From an uncultured delta proteobacterium (GTDB taxonomy: Bacteria > Myxococcota_A > Polyangia > Haliangiales > Haliangiaceae), in contig CAADGB010000285.1 in the NCBI GenBank assembly GCA_900696455.1, positions 1-53,849 on the forward strand: 53,849 nucleotides of DNA, given 5' to 3'. Positions 1 to 8,559 of this stretch are shown here, piece by piece. The position numbers and the translations under genes are program-made. Positions within the stretch are counted from its first letter, which is position 1, and each line of letters starts with the position of its first letter. The notes beneath the pieces are model-generated. The model made no database searches, was not told where the DNA came from, and saw only the letters and a program-made list of their open reading frames with translations.

Positions 1-141
1 CAAGCACCCGACATCGCTCGCGCGGGGCCCATCTTTCCGGTCGGCCTGAGCCGCCCGAGCGACAGCGAGGGCGTGTCGAAGGCCGACAAGCCGCGGCTGC
101 GTGCCGTTCGGTTTCCCGCGCGCTCCGACCGCGGTCGGTGA
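1..141 (+). CDS. possible 3' end of an upstream gene (partial)
   Basis: Frame 1 is open from the window edge to a TGA at 139-141 (46 codons). About 83% of its codons end in G or C, which is lower than clear genes here but better than the opposite-strand frame over the same bases (about two thirds). No motif is recognisable. It would converge on gspC. It may equally be non-coding; nothing else is seen up to 195. Confidence 0.2.
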   Translation, partial: QAPDIARAGPIFPVGLSRPSDSEGVSKADKPRLRAVRFPARSDRGR

Positions 142-195
142 AGGGCTCAGGGCGATCGGATGGTGACGGCCCGCTCTGGTCTGCGCGCACCGCCG

Positions 196-1128
196 TCACG
201 GCAGGTCGTAGATGAGGGTCCGCGCGGCGCCCTTGCGGCGCACGCCGAGATCGACCCGCCGCAGGTCGCCCATGCGACCGTAGAGGTCCATCAGCATCGC
301 CGGCGAGTCGATGGCGCGGCCGTCGACGGCCTCGATCACGTCGCCGGCCTCGAGGCCGAGGACGTGGGCGAGCGAGCCGGGGCGCGCCATCGCCACCTTC
401 ACGCCGGCGAGCTTGCCGTCGGCGCCCACCGGCTGCAGCCGCACGCCGCGGGCCGCGGCGCCGCCCGTCCCGCCGGTCCCGGCGGCGACCAGCTCGCGCA
501 GGAGCACGCGGTCGACCTCCCACCGATCGTCGCCCACCACGCGCACGCGATCGGCCCACGGCGAGCTCGCGGCGGAGGCGGACGCCGCGCGGCGCCCGGG
601 CGCGGGCGCGGCGGCGACGGCGTCGGCCAGGGACACGCGCACCGTGGCGTCGTGGCCGAAGCGGATCACGATCGCGCCGGGCTCGACGGCGTCGAGCACG
701 CCACCGCCCGGCAGCGCCGCGCCGCGGGTGAACGCGCCGGCCACCCCGGCCGCCTCCAGCGTCGCCCAGCCCGGCGACCCGGTGTGGGTGGCGATGAGGC
801 GTGGCAGCGCGCGCGGCGCGACGTCCGCCGTCGACCCGGCGTCGCCACCGTCACCGGCGGCCGGCGGACAGGTCGAGCAGAACATGTTGCGCGCCAGCAG
901 CGCGGCCCCCGCCGCCGCGCCGGCCGCGCCGGGCCGGGCGCCCGCGTCGAGCACGACCGGTGGCGGCGGCGGCGCGACCGACGTCACGGCGGCCGGCGGG
1001 GAGACCGGCTCGACCGCGCGCAGCTCCGCCGCCGCCGCCACCGCGAACCACGCCGACAGCGCCACCGCGACGACGGCGATCGCGGGACCGCTCGTGGCCA
1101 GGAGTCGACGCCGGACGACGGGGCTCAT
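196..1128 (-). CDS. gspC: type II secretion inner-membrane protein GspC-like, PDZ domain
   Basis: A 310-residue protein that starts MSPVVRRRLL; the frame stays open upstream to 1416, but this Met sits directly before the single N-terminal membrane segment (about residues 11-33). A Pro/Ala-rich linker follows, then a GspC homology region that begins LLARNMFCSTCPP and contains LPRLIATHTG and GVLDAVEPGAIVI. A C-terminal PDZ domain follows (about 225-310; LAHVLGLEAGDVIEAVDG). In type II secretion GspC links the inner-membrane platform to the GspD secretin. The next gene in the operon, normally gspD, would lie beyond the left edge; the 195 bases to its left do not show it convincingly. Another single-pass PDZ protein is the alternative. 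Confidence 0.75.
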   Translation of the reverse strand: MSPVVRRRLLATSGPAIAVVAVALSAWFAVAAAAELRAVEPVSPPAAVTSVAPPPPPVVLDAGARPGAAGAAAGAALLARNMFCSTCPPAAGDGGDAGSTADVAPRALPRLIATHTGSPGWATLEAAGVAGAFTRGAALPGGGVLDAVEPGAIVIRFGHDATVRVSLADAVAAAPAPGRRAASASAASSPWADRVRVVGDDRWEVDRVLLRELVAAGTGGTGGAAARGVRLQPVGADGKLAGVKVAMARPGSLAHVLGLEAGDVIEAVDGRAIDSPAMLMDLYGRMGDLRRVDLGVRRKGAARTLIYDLP

Positions 1129-1520
1129 GCCCCACGCCAATCCACGCCGCGTGCCGAGCCGCCGCCGGACCCGACCTCGCGCACTTGCGACCCCCGCCGG
1201 GCCCGCGCGCGACAGCTCGCCACGCCGGCGCACGCCGTCCGCGCCATCGTGGCAAGCCGATGCGCCGGCGACGATCGGCGGCCGGAATCGAACCCGTCCC
1301 CGAGCCCCGAGGACGTCGACGCCGCCCCGGCGAGGCGGCGCTCCGGGTGAGCGGCTCCTCGGGCCCGAGCCCGGCCGTGGCCGTGGCCGCCGCGCGCCGG
1401 GTGCGACGGCCGCCACACTCCCGCCCGCCGGGCCGGCCGGACCAATCCCGGGTCCTCGCGCCGCTCGAGGGCCGCCGGGACCCGCCGTCGAGGCCGTGGG
1501 TATAAGCTGGCCCGGCTGCG
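1129..1520. other. intergenic region between divergent gspC and kinase genes
   Basis: 392 bases separate the two divergent starts. Open frames cross it on both strands, but without protein-like composition. The only element I can support is the TAAGCT hexamer at 1503-1508 before the kinase. A minus-strand T-loop-like GTTCGATTCC (about 1283-1292) was checked and is not part of a tRNA. Confidence 0.5.
1503..1508 (+). promoter_or_regulatory. -10-like TAAGCT before the 1521 kinase gene
   Basis: A TANNNT hexamer ends 12 nt before the ATG. An overlapping TATAAG (1501-1506) is also possible. No Shine-Dalgarno sequence lies between it and the start, so the predicted leader is only a few nucleotides. 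Confidence 0.45.
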
Positions 1521-3386
1521 ATGTCGTTGCCGCCGTCCGTGGGCAAGTACCAGGTGCTCGAGCGCCTCGCCGTCGGCGGCATGGCCGAGCTGTTCAAGGC
1601 GCGCGCCGCCGGCGAGCACGGCTTCGAGAAGCTGGTGGTGATCAAGAAGATCCTGCCCCAGCTCGCCTCCGACCCGTCCTTCGTGCAGATGTTCCTCGAC
1701 GAGGCGCGCCTCACCGCCCGCCTCGACCACCCCAACATCGTCCACGTCTTCGAGCTCGGCTCCGACGCCGACACCCCGTACATCGCGATGCAGTGGGTGG
1801 ACGGGGTCGACGTGCTCGCCCTCATGCGCGAGTGCGCGCGCACCCAGCTCCGCATGCCGGCGCACCTGGCGGCGCTCATCGCCCGCGAGGTCGCCGACGC
1901 CCTCGACTACGCCCACCACGCCACCGGCCCCGACGGCCGGCCGCTGGGCATCGTCCACCGCGACATCTCGCCCGGCAACGTGCTGGTGTCGCGGCGCGGC
2001 GACGTCAAGCTCACCGACTTCGGCATCGCCCGCGCCGCCGAGCGCCAGCACAAGACCGAGGCCGGCATGCTCAAGGGCAAGTACGGCTACATGTCGCCGG
2101 AGCAGGTGTCGGGCGCCGAGCTCGACGGCCGCAGCGACGTGTTCTCGCTGGCGGTGGTGCTGGTCGAGATGATCATCGCGCGCCGCCTGTTCACCGCCGA
2201 CAGCGACCTCGACGTCCTGCTCATGGTCCGCGACGCCAACCTCGAGCGCCTGCACAAGTACGCCGCCGACGTCCCGCTCGAGCTGCGGGTGATCGCCGAG
2301 CGGGCGCTCGAGCGCCGGCCCGAGGCGCGGTGGGCCACCGCCGGTCAGCTCCGCGACGCCCTCACCGGCTGGCTGCACCGCAACGGCCGCCCCGACGCCC
2401 GCGACCTCGCCGCCTTCGTGTCCCGGCTCCAGGCCGCGCCGACCGCGCCCGAGGCCGCGGTGCGCGAGGTCCACGACGAGCTCGGGACCCTGAGCGGCCC
2501 GTCGACCCAGATGAGCAAGGCGGCGGCGGCCCGCGAGCGCGACGCGGCCCGCGCCGAGTTCATCGCCGGCGTCACCAGCGGCGCGCCCGACCGCGTGGTC
2601 GAGGACGAGCCCTCGCACGAGATCTTCCTCGCCCAGGAGCCGGGCGCGGCGCCGGAGCGCACGCCGCGGCCGCAGCCCGACGACAGCGGCGACCTGCGCC
2701 AGATCTCGCCCATCCGCGTGCTCTTCCGGCTCGCCCGCGACCGCGCCCGCGGCCTGCTCGTGCTCGAGGGCCGGGCCGGCATCCTCAAGGAGGCCTACCT
2801 CGACGACGGCCACCCCCAGTTCGTGTCGTCGAACGTCACCAGCGAGCGCCTCGGCGACTTCCTGGTGGCCCAGGGCGCGGTCACGCCGCAGGCGCTGCAG
2901 CGGGCGGTGGCGGTGATGCCGCACTTCGGCGGCCGCCTCGCCGACACCCTGGTCGGCCTCGGCCTGCTCAAGCCGCTCGACGCCTACCGCCTGCTCGCCC
3001 GCCAGGTCAGCGCCAAGCTCATCGACGTCTGCGCCTGGCCCAAGGGCCGTTACCGCTGGTTCGCCGGGCGCGCCAACCCGTTCGCGGTCCGCCCCCTCCA
3101 CCTCGACGCCTTCCGGATCCTCGGCGCCGGCGCCACCACCCTCGACGTCGCCTTCGTCGACGAGTGGGCCGGCCTCCACGCCGAGGCCCGCCCGCGCGCG
3201 CTGCCCGCCGGCGACCTCGAGGGCTTCGGCCTCGGCACCGCCCTCGACCGCGTCCACCAGCTCGCCGACGGCCGGAGCTCGCTGGCCGAGCTCACCGCCC
3301 GCGTCCGCACCCCCGAGGCGCGGACCAACTTCCTCCGCCTGCTCTACCTGCTGGTCGAGACCGAGCAGGTCGAGCTCGCGACCTGA
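1521..3386 (+). CDS. Ser/Thr protein kinase with C-terminal DUF4388 domain
   Basis: A 621-residue cytoplasmic Hanks-type kinase. The kinase domain spans about residues 8-275: Gly loop LAVGGMAELFKA, Lys42, alpha-C Glu61, catalytic loop HRDISPGN (Asp148, Asn153) and DFG at 166-168. The catalytic loop has the ISPGN form common in myxobacterial kinases instead of LKPEN. An acidic linker follows. From about residue 385 a DUF4388 (PATAN-like) region begins (ISPIRVLFRLARD, GILKEAYLDDG, ERLGDFLVAQGAV), a module found in myxobacterial regulators. No membrane segment is seen, so it is probably a soluble signalling kinase. The substrate is unknown. The ATG has no Shine-Dalgarno site but has TAAGCT just upstream. 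Confidence 0.9.
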   Translation: MSLPPSVGKYQVLERLAVGGMAELFKARAAGEHGFEKLVVIKKILPQLASDPSFVQMFLDEARLTARLDHPNIVHVFELGSDADTPYIAMQWVDGVDVLALMRECARTQLRMPAHLAALIAREVADALDYAHHATGPDGRPLGIVHRDISPGNVLVSRRGDVKLTDFGIARAAERQHKTEAGMLKGKYGYMSPEQVSGAELDGRSDVFSLAVVLVEMIIARRLFTADSDLDVLLMVRDANLERLHKYAADVPLELRVIAERALERRPEARWATAGQLRDALTGWLHRNGRPDARDLAAFVSRLQAAPTAPEAAVREVHDELGTLSGPSTQMSKAAAARERDAARAEFIAGVTSGAPDRVVEDEPSHEIFLAQEPGAAPERTPRPQPDDSGDLRQISPIRVLFRLARDRARGLLVLEGRAGILKEAYLDDGHPQFVSSNVTSERLGDFLVAQGAVTPQALQRAVAVMPHFGGRLADTLVGLGLLKPLDAYRLLARQVSAKLIDVCAWPKGRYRWFAGRANPFAVRPLHLDAFRILGAGATTLDVAFVDEWAGLHAEARPRALPAGDLEGFGLGTALDRVHQLADGRSSLAELTARVRTPEARTNFLRLLYLLVETEQVELAT

Positions 3387-3395
3387 CCGCCCGCG

Positions 3396-4658
3396 TCAGC
3401 GCTTGGGCACGAACAGCCGGACCTCGACCCGCCGGTTCCGGAGCTTGCCGCGCCGCGAGCTGTCGTCGGAGACCGGCTGGTCGGCGCCCGCGCTCTCGAT
3501 GACGAACCGGCCGCGCCCGACCCCGCGCGTCACCAGCGCGTCGCGGACCGCGGTGGCCCGGGCCCGGCCGAGCTCGCGCGCCAGCTCCGCCGGATCGGGC
3601 GGCTCGTCGTCGCCGGCGGCGTCGGGGGGCGGCGCCGGCGCCCGGGCCTCGGTATCGTCGGTGTGGCCGACGAGGACGAGCCGCACCGACGGGTGCTCGC
3701 GGAGGACCTTGACGATGCGATCGAGGCCGGGGCCGGCCGCGGCGCGGACCGCGGTCTCGCCCTCGCCGTAGAGCAGGCCCTCCACGGTGCCGATGATCGA
3801 GTCGACGTCGGGGTGGACGGTGTCGGGACAGCCGTCGTCGTCCTCGAAGCCGTTGTAGGTCTCGGCCACGTTGGGACACTTGTCGGCGACGTCGAGCACC
3901 TGGTCACCGTCGTTGTCGATGTCGGGGCAGCCGTCGCGATCCTCGAACCCGTCGTGATCCTCGGCGCGGTCCGGACACTGGTCGACGTCGTCGGGGTAGC
4001 CATCGCCGTCGCGATCGCTCGCCACCTCCGGCGCCGCGACCTGCGCGCGCCCGCGCGGGCCCGGGCCCGAGGCCGGGCCGCGGCCGCGGCCGCCGAGCGT
4101 GAACCAGACCCCGGCGGTGAGCTCGCCCTCGACCGTGATCGGCTTCTCGCCGTCGCGGCCCTGGAAGACGCTGAAGCGGGCGTCGAGGCGCAGGGCGACG
4201 CCGCGGCCCGGGTTCCAACCCACGCCGGCGCCGCCATAGGCCTCGCCGGTGAGCCCGCTGGGGAAGGCGCCGCGCTTGGACGACAGCACCACCGGCATGC
4301 CGCCGCCCAGCACCGCGAACGGGCGCAGGCGGCGCTGGGGCCGGAGCTGGAAGCGGAGGTGGGCGCGCGGCTCGAACCACAGGACGTCGATGTCGAGCGC
4401 GTCGGTGGTCGCCGGCGACAGCGCCAGCTCGACCTCCGGCACCAGCCACGGCGTGAGCGGCCGGGCGGCGCGCGCGCCCAGCACCAGGCCGTTGCGCAGG
4501 GCGGTGTCGAAGGTCTCGTGCTTGCCGAGGATCGAGTCGTCGGCGAACAGGCGCGGCCCGAGCATCACCCCGACCTCGATCGGCTCGGCGTGAACCGGCG
4601 TCGCCGCCAGCGCGGTCGCGCCCACGGCCACGAGCGCGAGAGGGAGGGCTCGCTGCAT
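3396..4658 (-). CDS. OmpA-family outer-membrane protein with thrombospondin type 3 repeats
   Basis: A 420-residue protein. Start MQRALPLALVAVG gives a clean signal peptide ending in VHA; the frame is open a further 33 codons upstream, but those do not look like protein. Residues about 22-210 resemble an outer-membrane beta-barrel (alternating aromatic and Gly-rich strands). Then come Ca-binding TSP3 repeats with DRDGDGYPDDVDQCP and DNDGDQVLDVADKCP. The C-terminal OmpA domain (about 290-420) has the VLVGHTDD core and a final RNRRVEVRLF, which bind peptidoglycan in this family. The OmpA domain carries a Pro/Ala/Asp-rich insertion after GHTDD. It converges on the upstream kinase with 9 bp between stops. 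It likely tethers the outer membrane to the wall. Confidence 0.88.
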   Translation of the reverse strand: MQRALPLALVAVGATALAATPVHAEPIEVGVMLGPRLFADDSILGKHETFDTALRNGLVLGARAARPLTPWLVPEVELALSPATTDALDIDVLWFEPRAHLRFQLRPQRRLRPFAVLGGGMPVVLSSKRGAFPSGLTGEAYGGAGVGWNPGRGVALRLDARFSVFQGRDGEKPITVEGELTAGVWFTLGGRGRGPASGPGPRGRAQVAAPEVASDRDGDGYPDDVDQCPDRAEDHDGFEDRDGCPDIDNDGDQVLDVADKCPNVAETYNGFEDDDGCPDTVHPDVDSIIGTVEGLLYGEGETAVRAAAGPGLDRIVKVLREHPSVRLVLVGHTDDTEARAPAPPPDAAGDDEPPDPAELARELGRARATAVRDALVTRGVGRGRFVIESAGADQPVSDDSSRRGKLRNRRVEVRLFVPKR

Positions 4659-4667
4659 GTGGGCGGC

Positions 4668-4673
4668 AGTATA
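4668..4673 (-). promoter_or_regulatory. -10 box TATACT before the OmpA/TSP3 gene
   Basis: TATACT on the minus strand ends 9 nt before the ATG, with no Shine-Dalgarno sequence between. Transcription would start at or next to the start codon. No convincing -35 box is seen. Confidence 0.6.
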
Positions 4674-4780
4674 CAGGAGGGGCCCCGCCGGGGACCCCGC
4701 CACCGGCGTGCGCCAGATCGCGCCGGCGACGGCGAAGGTGGACAGGGCCACCCGCACTCGGTAGCGTGAGCGATCGACGG

Positions 4781-5860
4781 ATGCGACGTAGCTCGACCCT
4801 CCCTGCCCGCGCGCTCGGTCACGGCCTGGCGCTGGCGCTGGCCCTGGCCGCCTGCGGCGACGGCACCACCGTGCCGCCGGTCGATGGCGCGACCGCGCCC
4901 GACGCCGGCAGCGACGGCGCCCCGGTCGACTGCCACGCCGAGCTCGCCGACCGCACCAACGACGGCAGCGCCGAGCCCACCGGCCGGATCTTCGCGGGCC
5001 AGCGCCTCGCCATCTGCGGCATGATCGAGCCCGGCGCGACCGGCGGCGACCTCGTCGACCGCGACCTCTACCAGGTGACGGTGGCGCCGGCGGCGCCGGT
5101 GGTGGTGCGGCTGAGCGCCCCGCTCGGCGGCGACGTCGACCGCCTCGAGCTGCTCGTCCGCGACGAGAACGGACCGCGCGCGGTCGCGCGTTGGCGCGCC
5201 GGCAACGCCGTCACCACCTTGCTCCTGCCCCAGGGCGAGTACGAGCTCGGGGTCGAGGCCCGCAGCGGCACGACGCCGACCGCCTTCCCCTACCGGATCG
5301 AGGTCTACGCCGACGATCCGGCGGCGCGCTGCCCGCCCCTGACCGGCGGCACCGAGCACGCCGAGGTCGACGAGGGCGCCGCCGGCCACCGCGCCAACGA
5401 CGTGGTCGAGGTCCAGGGCCTGCCGCCGCTGCTCGCGGCCCGCGCCACCGACGACCCCGACGACGGCCCCGACGCCACCGGCCAGGCGGTGAGCGCCGGC
5501 GGTCGCTTCGCCATCACCGGGCACTCGGCGAGCGTGGCCAGCGCCGGCGACGCGTACCGCGATCGCGACACCTTCCTCTTCTACACCGGCGCCACCACCA
5601 ACCAGCTCGACCTCCGCGTCACCTGGACCGGCGCCATCGCCGACCTCGATCTGCTGGTGTTCGAGGCCGGCAAGCCCGAGGATCCGCTGGGGACGCCGTC
5701 CGCCGCCCTCATCGGCGAGGAGATCGTCGTCACCGCGGTCAAGCCGCAGACCGCCTACTGGCTGTGGATCGGCGGCTCGGCGCGCTCGACCGCGCTGCCG
5801 GTCAGCTACACCGTCCACGTCTGCGGCCGCGAGATCGCGGCCGGCCCCGGGACGCTCTAG
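4781..5860 (+). CDS. secreted lipoprotein with two beta-sandwich (pre-peptidase-like) regions
   Basis: The protein is 359 residues from ATG 4781. A GTG at 4766 in frame would add five residues, but a TAGCGT -10-like element (4762-4767) overlaps it. The signal peptide ends in the lipobox LALAAC, followed by an Asp/Ala/Pro linker typical of this organism's lipoproteins. Two regions (GRIFAGQRLAICGMIEPG with DRDLYQVTV, and GRFAITGHSASV with DRDTFLFYTG) look like duplicated jelly-roll modules of the PPC (pre-peptidase C-terminal) kind. No catalytic motif is seen. Its stop overlaps that of the convergent gene by four bases (CTAG at 5857-5860). Function unknown. Confidence 0.8.
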   Translation: MRRSSTLPARALGHGLALALALAACGDGTTVPPVDGATAPDAGSDGAPVDCHAELADRTNDGSAEPTGRIFAGQRLAICGMIEPGATGGDLVDRDLYQVTVAPAAPVVVRLSAPLGGDVDRLELLVRDENGPRAVARWRAGNAVTTLLLPQGEYELGVEARSGTTPTAFPYRIEVYADDPAARCPPLTGGTEHAEVDEGAAGHRANDVVEVQGLPPLLAARATDDPDDGPDATGQAVSAGGRFAITGHSASVASAGDAYRDRDTFLFYTGATTNQLDLRVTWTGAIADLDLLVFEAGKPEDPLGTPSAALIGEEIVVTAVKPQTAYWLWIGGSARSTALPVSYTVHVCGREIAAGPGTL

Positions 5861-6378
5861 AGCGCGGCGAGCGCCGGCGCCGGGTTCGAGGCCTCGGCGT
5901 TCTCCCGCAGGTCGACCAGCTCGAAGTCGGTGGCGAAGACCAGGCCGTCGGGCGCGAGGTGCCCCGACGCGACCAGCCGTGGGCGCAGCGCCGTGGCCAC
6001 CCGGACGTGCACCGCGCGACCATGGCCGGGGACGCCGTCCGGCGCGGCGGCGCCGAGCGCGCGCAGCTCCTCCGCGAGCTCGTCGAGGTCGTCGGGCAAC
6101 CACAGCGCCTCGAGCTCGTACCCGTCCTCCCACTCCGCCGGGTTGTAACGGGCGACGCCGTCGAGCTCGAGCTCGGCGAGCGCGTCGTGCTCGTCCTGGG
6201 TGAGCACGCCGATCGCCGGCCCGAAGTCGAGGCCGTGCGCGTACGCGAGGGCGACCGCGCGCCACGGGCGAGGCAGCTCGAGCTCGCCGAGGGCCTCGAT
6301 CAGCCAGCCCTCGAGGCGCCGCGCGTAGGACTCCAGGCGGGCGCCTTCCGCCGCGTAGGGATCGAGGGAGCTGCTCAC
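5857..6378 (-). CDS. hypothetical cytoplasmic protein
   Basis: A 173-residue acidic protein with no signal peptide, membrane segment or motif I recognise. It has many Leu/Glu/Ala helices (LESYARRLEGWLIEAL, DDLDELAEELRAL) and an aromatic DGYELEALWLPDD stretch. The start is GTG at 6378, supported by TAGATT ending 6 nt upstream. It follows the histidine kinase gene on the same strand after 39 bp but seems to have its own promoter. GC-rich third positions and a sensible hydrophobic pattern argue that it is real. Confidence 0.7.
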   Translation of the reverse strand: MSSSLDPYAAEGARLESYARRLEGWLIEALGELELPRPWRAVALAYAHGLDFGPAIGVLTQDEHDALAELELDGVARYNPAEWEDGYELEALWLPDDLDELAEELRALGAAAPDGVPGHGRAVHVRVATALRPRLVASGHLAPDGLVFATDFELVDLRENAEASNPAPALAAL

Positions 6379-6384
6379 GTGCGG

Positions 6385-6390
6385 AATCTA
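6385..6390 (-). promoter_or_regulatory. -10 box TAGATT before the 6378 gene
   Basis: A minus-strand TAGATT ends exactly 6 nt before the GTG start, the spacing expected for a leaderless transcript. No Shine-Dalgarno sequence is present. Confidence 0.6.
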
Positions 6391-6417
6391 CAGGAGCCCG
6401 CGACCGCGCGCGGCCGA

Positions 6418-8559
6418 TCAGCGTGCGGGCAGGGTGACCACGAAGGTCGCGCCGGGGGAGCGATCGCGCCAGGACAGGTCGCCGTCCATCGCCTGGGCGA
6501 GGGACTGCGACAGGGCGAGGCCGAGGCCGAGGCCGGGCGGGCCGTCGTCGCCGATGCCGCGGGTGAAGGGCTCGAAGCGGCGGCGGCGCAGGCCCGGCGG
6601 CAGGCCGGGGCCGCGATCGGCGACCTCGATCTCGACGCGGTCGCCGGCGGGGCGCACGGTCACGGTGATCGTGCGGTCCTCGTGCTCGCGGGTGTACTTC
6701 TCGGCGTTGTCGAGGAGGTTGCCGAGGATGCGAGCCAGGGCGTCGCGATCGAAGCGGGCGGGGGCGGCGGCCGGCGCCTCGAGCTCGACGGCGGCGCCGG
6801 CGCGCAGGAGCGCCGGCTCGGCGCGCTCGACCGCGGCCCGCACCGCCTCGACCGCGTCGCCGGCCTCGGCCCGCAGCGCCAGGCTCCGGCGCTCGAGCTG
6901 GGAGAACCCGAGCACGTTGGCGACGACCCGGCCCAGGCGCGACGCCTCCTCGGCCACCCGCCGGGCGTAGTCGCGGTGCTTGGCCGGATCGCCGAGCCCG
7001 TCGACCAGCATGTCGCCGTAGAGCTGGATGCCGGCCAGCGGCGTGCGCAGCTCGTGGGCGGCGGCGGCGGCGAAGCGCGCGCGCTGGCGCGCCAGCTTCT
7101 CGGCGCGGGCGGTGAGCAGCACGACCAGGACCGCGCAGACGAGCGCGAGCAGGGTGATCGGCACGAAGCGGCCGAGGAAGGCGCTGCGCAGGCCGTCGCC
7201 GGCGGCGCGGGCGGCGGCGAGGGCGGCGCTGTCGTCGAGGGCGATCCACCAGCCCACGCCGGCCAGGGCCACCGGCGCGACCGCGCCCGCGGGCGGCTCG
7301 GCGGCGGCGACCAGGGCGGCGTGGGTCGCGGGCTCGCGCTCGGCCAGCCACTCGCCCAGGCGCTCGGTCGACACCACCAGCCCCTGGGTGAGCTGGCCGT
7401 CGGGCGTGGTCACGCTGCGCACCGCCACCAGCGCCGGCGCGCCGGCGAGGCGGACCGGGCGCCACACCAGGGGGGCGATCGTGATCGTGACCGGACGATC
7501 CGGAGGCGGCGGCGCCGCCGCGCCGGCGCCGGTGCGCGGGGCCGCGCTCGGTCGCGCCGTCGGTCGGGCCGCGGCCAGCGCGGCGTCGGGCACCGGCCCG
7601 TCGCCCTCGGGCGGGTTGCCCGCGAGCTGGACCGAGCGGTCGCCGTCGCCGCGGGCCGCCGTCGGCGCCGGATCCCGCGCCGCCTGCTGGGCCTGCGGCG
7701 TCTGCGACGCCTGCGGCTCCTGCGGCGTCCTCGGCGCCGCCGGGCGCGGCGCCTGCTGGGCCTGCTGCAGCTCGCCCTTGCCCTGGCGCGAGCTGACGAA
7801 GATCTCGTTGGACTGGAGGTTCTGGGCGTAGACCTCCGGGTCGATCTGCACCACCTGCGGCACCGGCTCCGGCGCCGACTTGACCGCGCGCTTCTTGCTC
7901 GCGACCGCGACCTTGTCGCCGCCGAACGGATCGTCCTTGGCGACCTTGCGGGCGAGCTTGTCGCCCCTGGCGGGCTTCGGCTCGAGCGGCGCGTCGTTCC
8001 GAGCCACCGCCACCGGCCGGGCCGTCTGCTCGTCGGAGGCCGCCGCGGCCACCGGCGCCGGACGCGCCATCGCCACCTGCACCGGATCGGCCGGCGCCAC
8101 CAGCGCGGCCTTGACCGCGGCCAGCTCGGCCAGCATCGCCAGATCGCTGGCCGCCACCGGCGCGTTGTTCTCCGGGACCTCCGGGTTCACGGTCGGCGAG
8201 GTCAGCTCGCCGGCGGGATCGAGCTGGAAGTGCATCGCCACCAGCGCCGCGCTGGGGCCGGTGGCCAGGGGCGACGGCACGACGCTCCAGCCCAGGCTGG
8301 CGCCGCGCGGATCGTGGAACAGGTTCTGGTAGTGGAAGTACGGGCGCTGCGACTCGCTGGCGCGCAGGAGCTCGAGCTCGGCGACCAGCTCGTCGGCGAG
8401 GCGGGCCGCGTCCTCGCCGGCCTCGGCCCGCGCCGCCGCCACCAGCGCCCGCTGCTCGCGCTCCACCGCCCGCCAGCCGCTGCCGAACCAGCCGATCAGG
8501 ACCGCGGTCAGCGCGCCGACCACCAGCAGCGCGGCGGTGAGGGTCCGCGTCGAGCTCAC
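6418..8559 (-). CDS. two-component sensor histidine kinase with long Pro/Ala/Gln-rich sensor region
   Basis: A 713-residue protein. TM1 is at about 8-28 and TM2 at about 465-485, leaving some 435 residues outside, much of it low-complexity (residues 115-350: PQEPQASQTPQAQQ and similar), with a folded stretch at about 355-455. After TM2 come the H-box AAHELRTPLAG (His502), N-box NLLDNAEKYT (Asn618), G1 DRGPGL and G2 GLGLGLALS. All catalytic residues are present. The start is GTG 8559, overlapping the response-regulator stop by four bases (GTGA), so the pair is translationally coupled. The signal sensed is unknown; the disordered external region is unusual for this family. Confidence 0.93.
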   Translation of the reverse strand: MSSTRTLTAALLVVGALTAVLIGWFGSGWRAVEREQRALVAAARAEAGEDAARLADELVAELELLRASESQRPYFHYQNLFHDPRGASLGWSVVPSPLATGPSAALVAMHFQLDPAGELTSPTVNPEVPENNAPVAASDLAMLAELAAVKAALVAPADPVQVAMARPAPVAAAASDEQTARPVAVARNDAPLEPKPARGDKLARKVAKDDPFGGDKVAVASKKRAVKSAPEPVPQVVQIDPEVYAQNLQSNEIFVSSRQGKGELQQAQQAPRPAAPRTPQEPQASQTPQAQQAARDPAPTAARGDGDRSVQLAGNPPEGDGPVPDAALAAARPTARPSAAPRTGAGAAAPPPPDRPVTITIAPLVWRPVRLAGAPALVAVRSVTTPDGQLTQGLVVSTERLGEWLAEREPATHAALVAAAEPPAGAVAPVALAGVGWWIALDDSAALAAARAAGDGLRSAFLGRFVPITLLALVCAVLVVLLTARAEKLARQRARFAAAAAHELRTPLAGIQLYGDMLVDGLGDPAKHRDYARRVAEEASRLGRVVANVLGFSQLERRSLALRAEAGDAVEAVRAAVERAEPALLRAGAAVELEAPAAAPARFDRDALARILGNLLDNAEKYTREHEDRTITVTVRPAGDRVEIEVADRGPGLPPGLRRRRFEPFTRGIGDDGPPGLGLGLALSQSLAQAMDGDLSWRDRSPGATFVVTLPAR

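Noticed and set aside
1-199. gspD start on the minus strand, overlapping the gspC stop (GTGA at 196-199)
   Set aside because: The frame is open to the edge, but only about two thirds of its codons end in G or C, and it lacks a signal peptide.
1283-1292. Minus-strand GTTCGATTCC resembling a tRNA T-loop
   Set aside because: The flanking T-stem has two mismatches of five pairs, and no acceptor or anticodon stem can be formed at the right distance.
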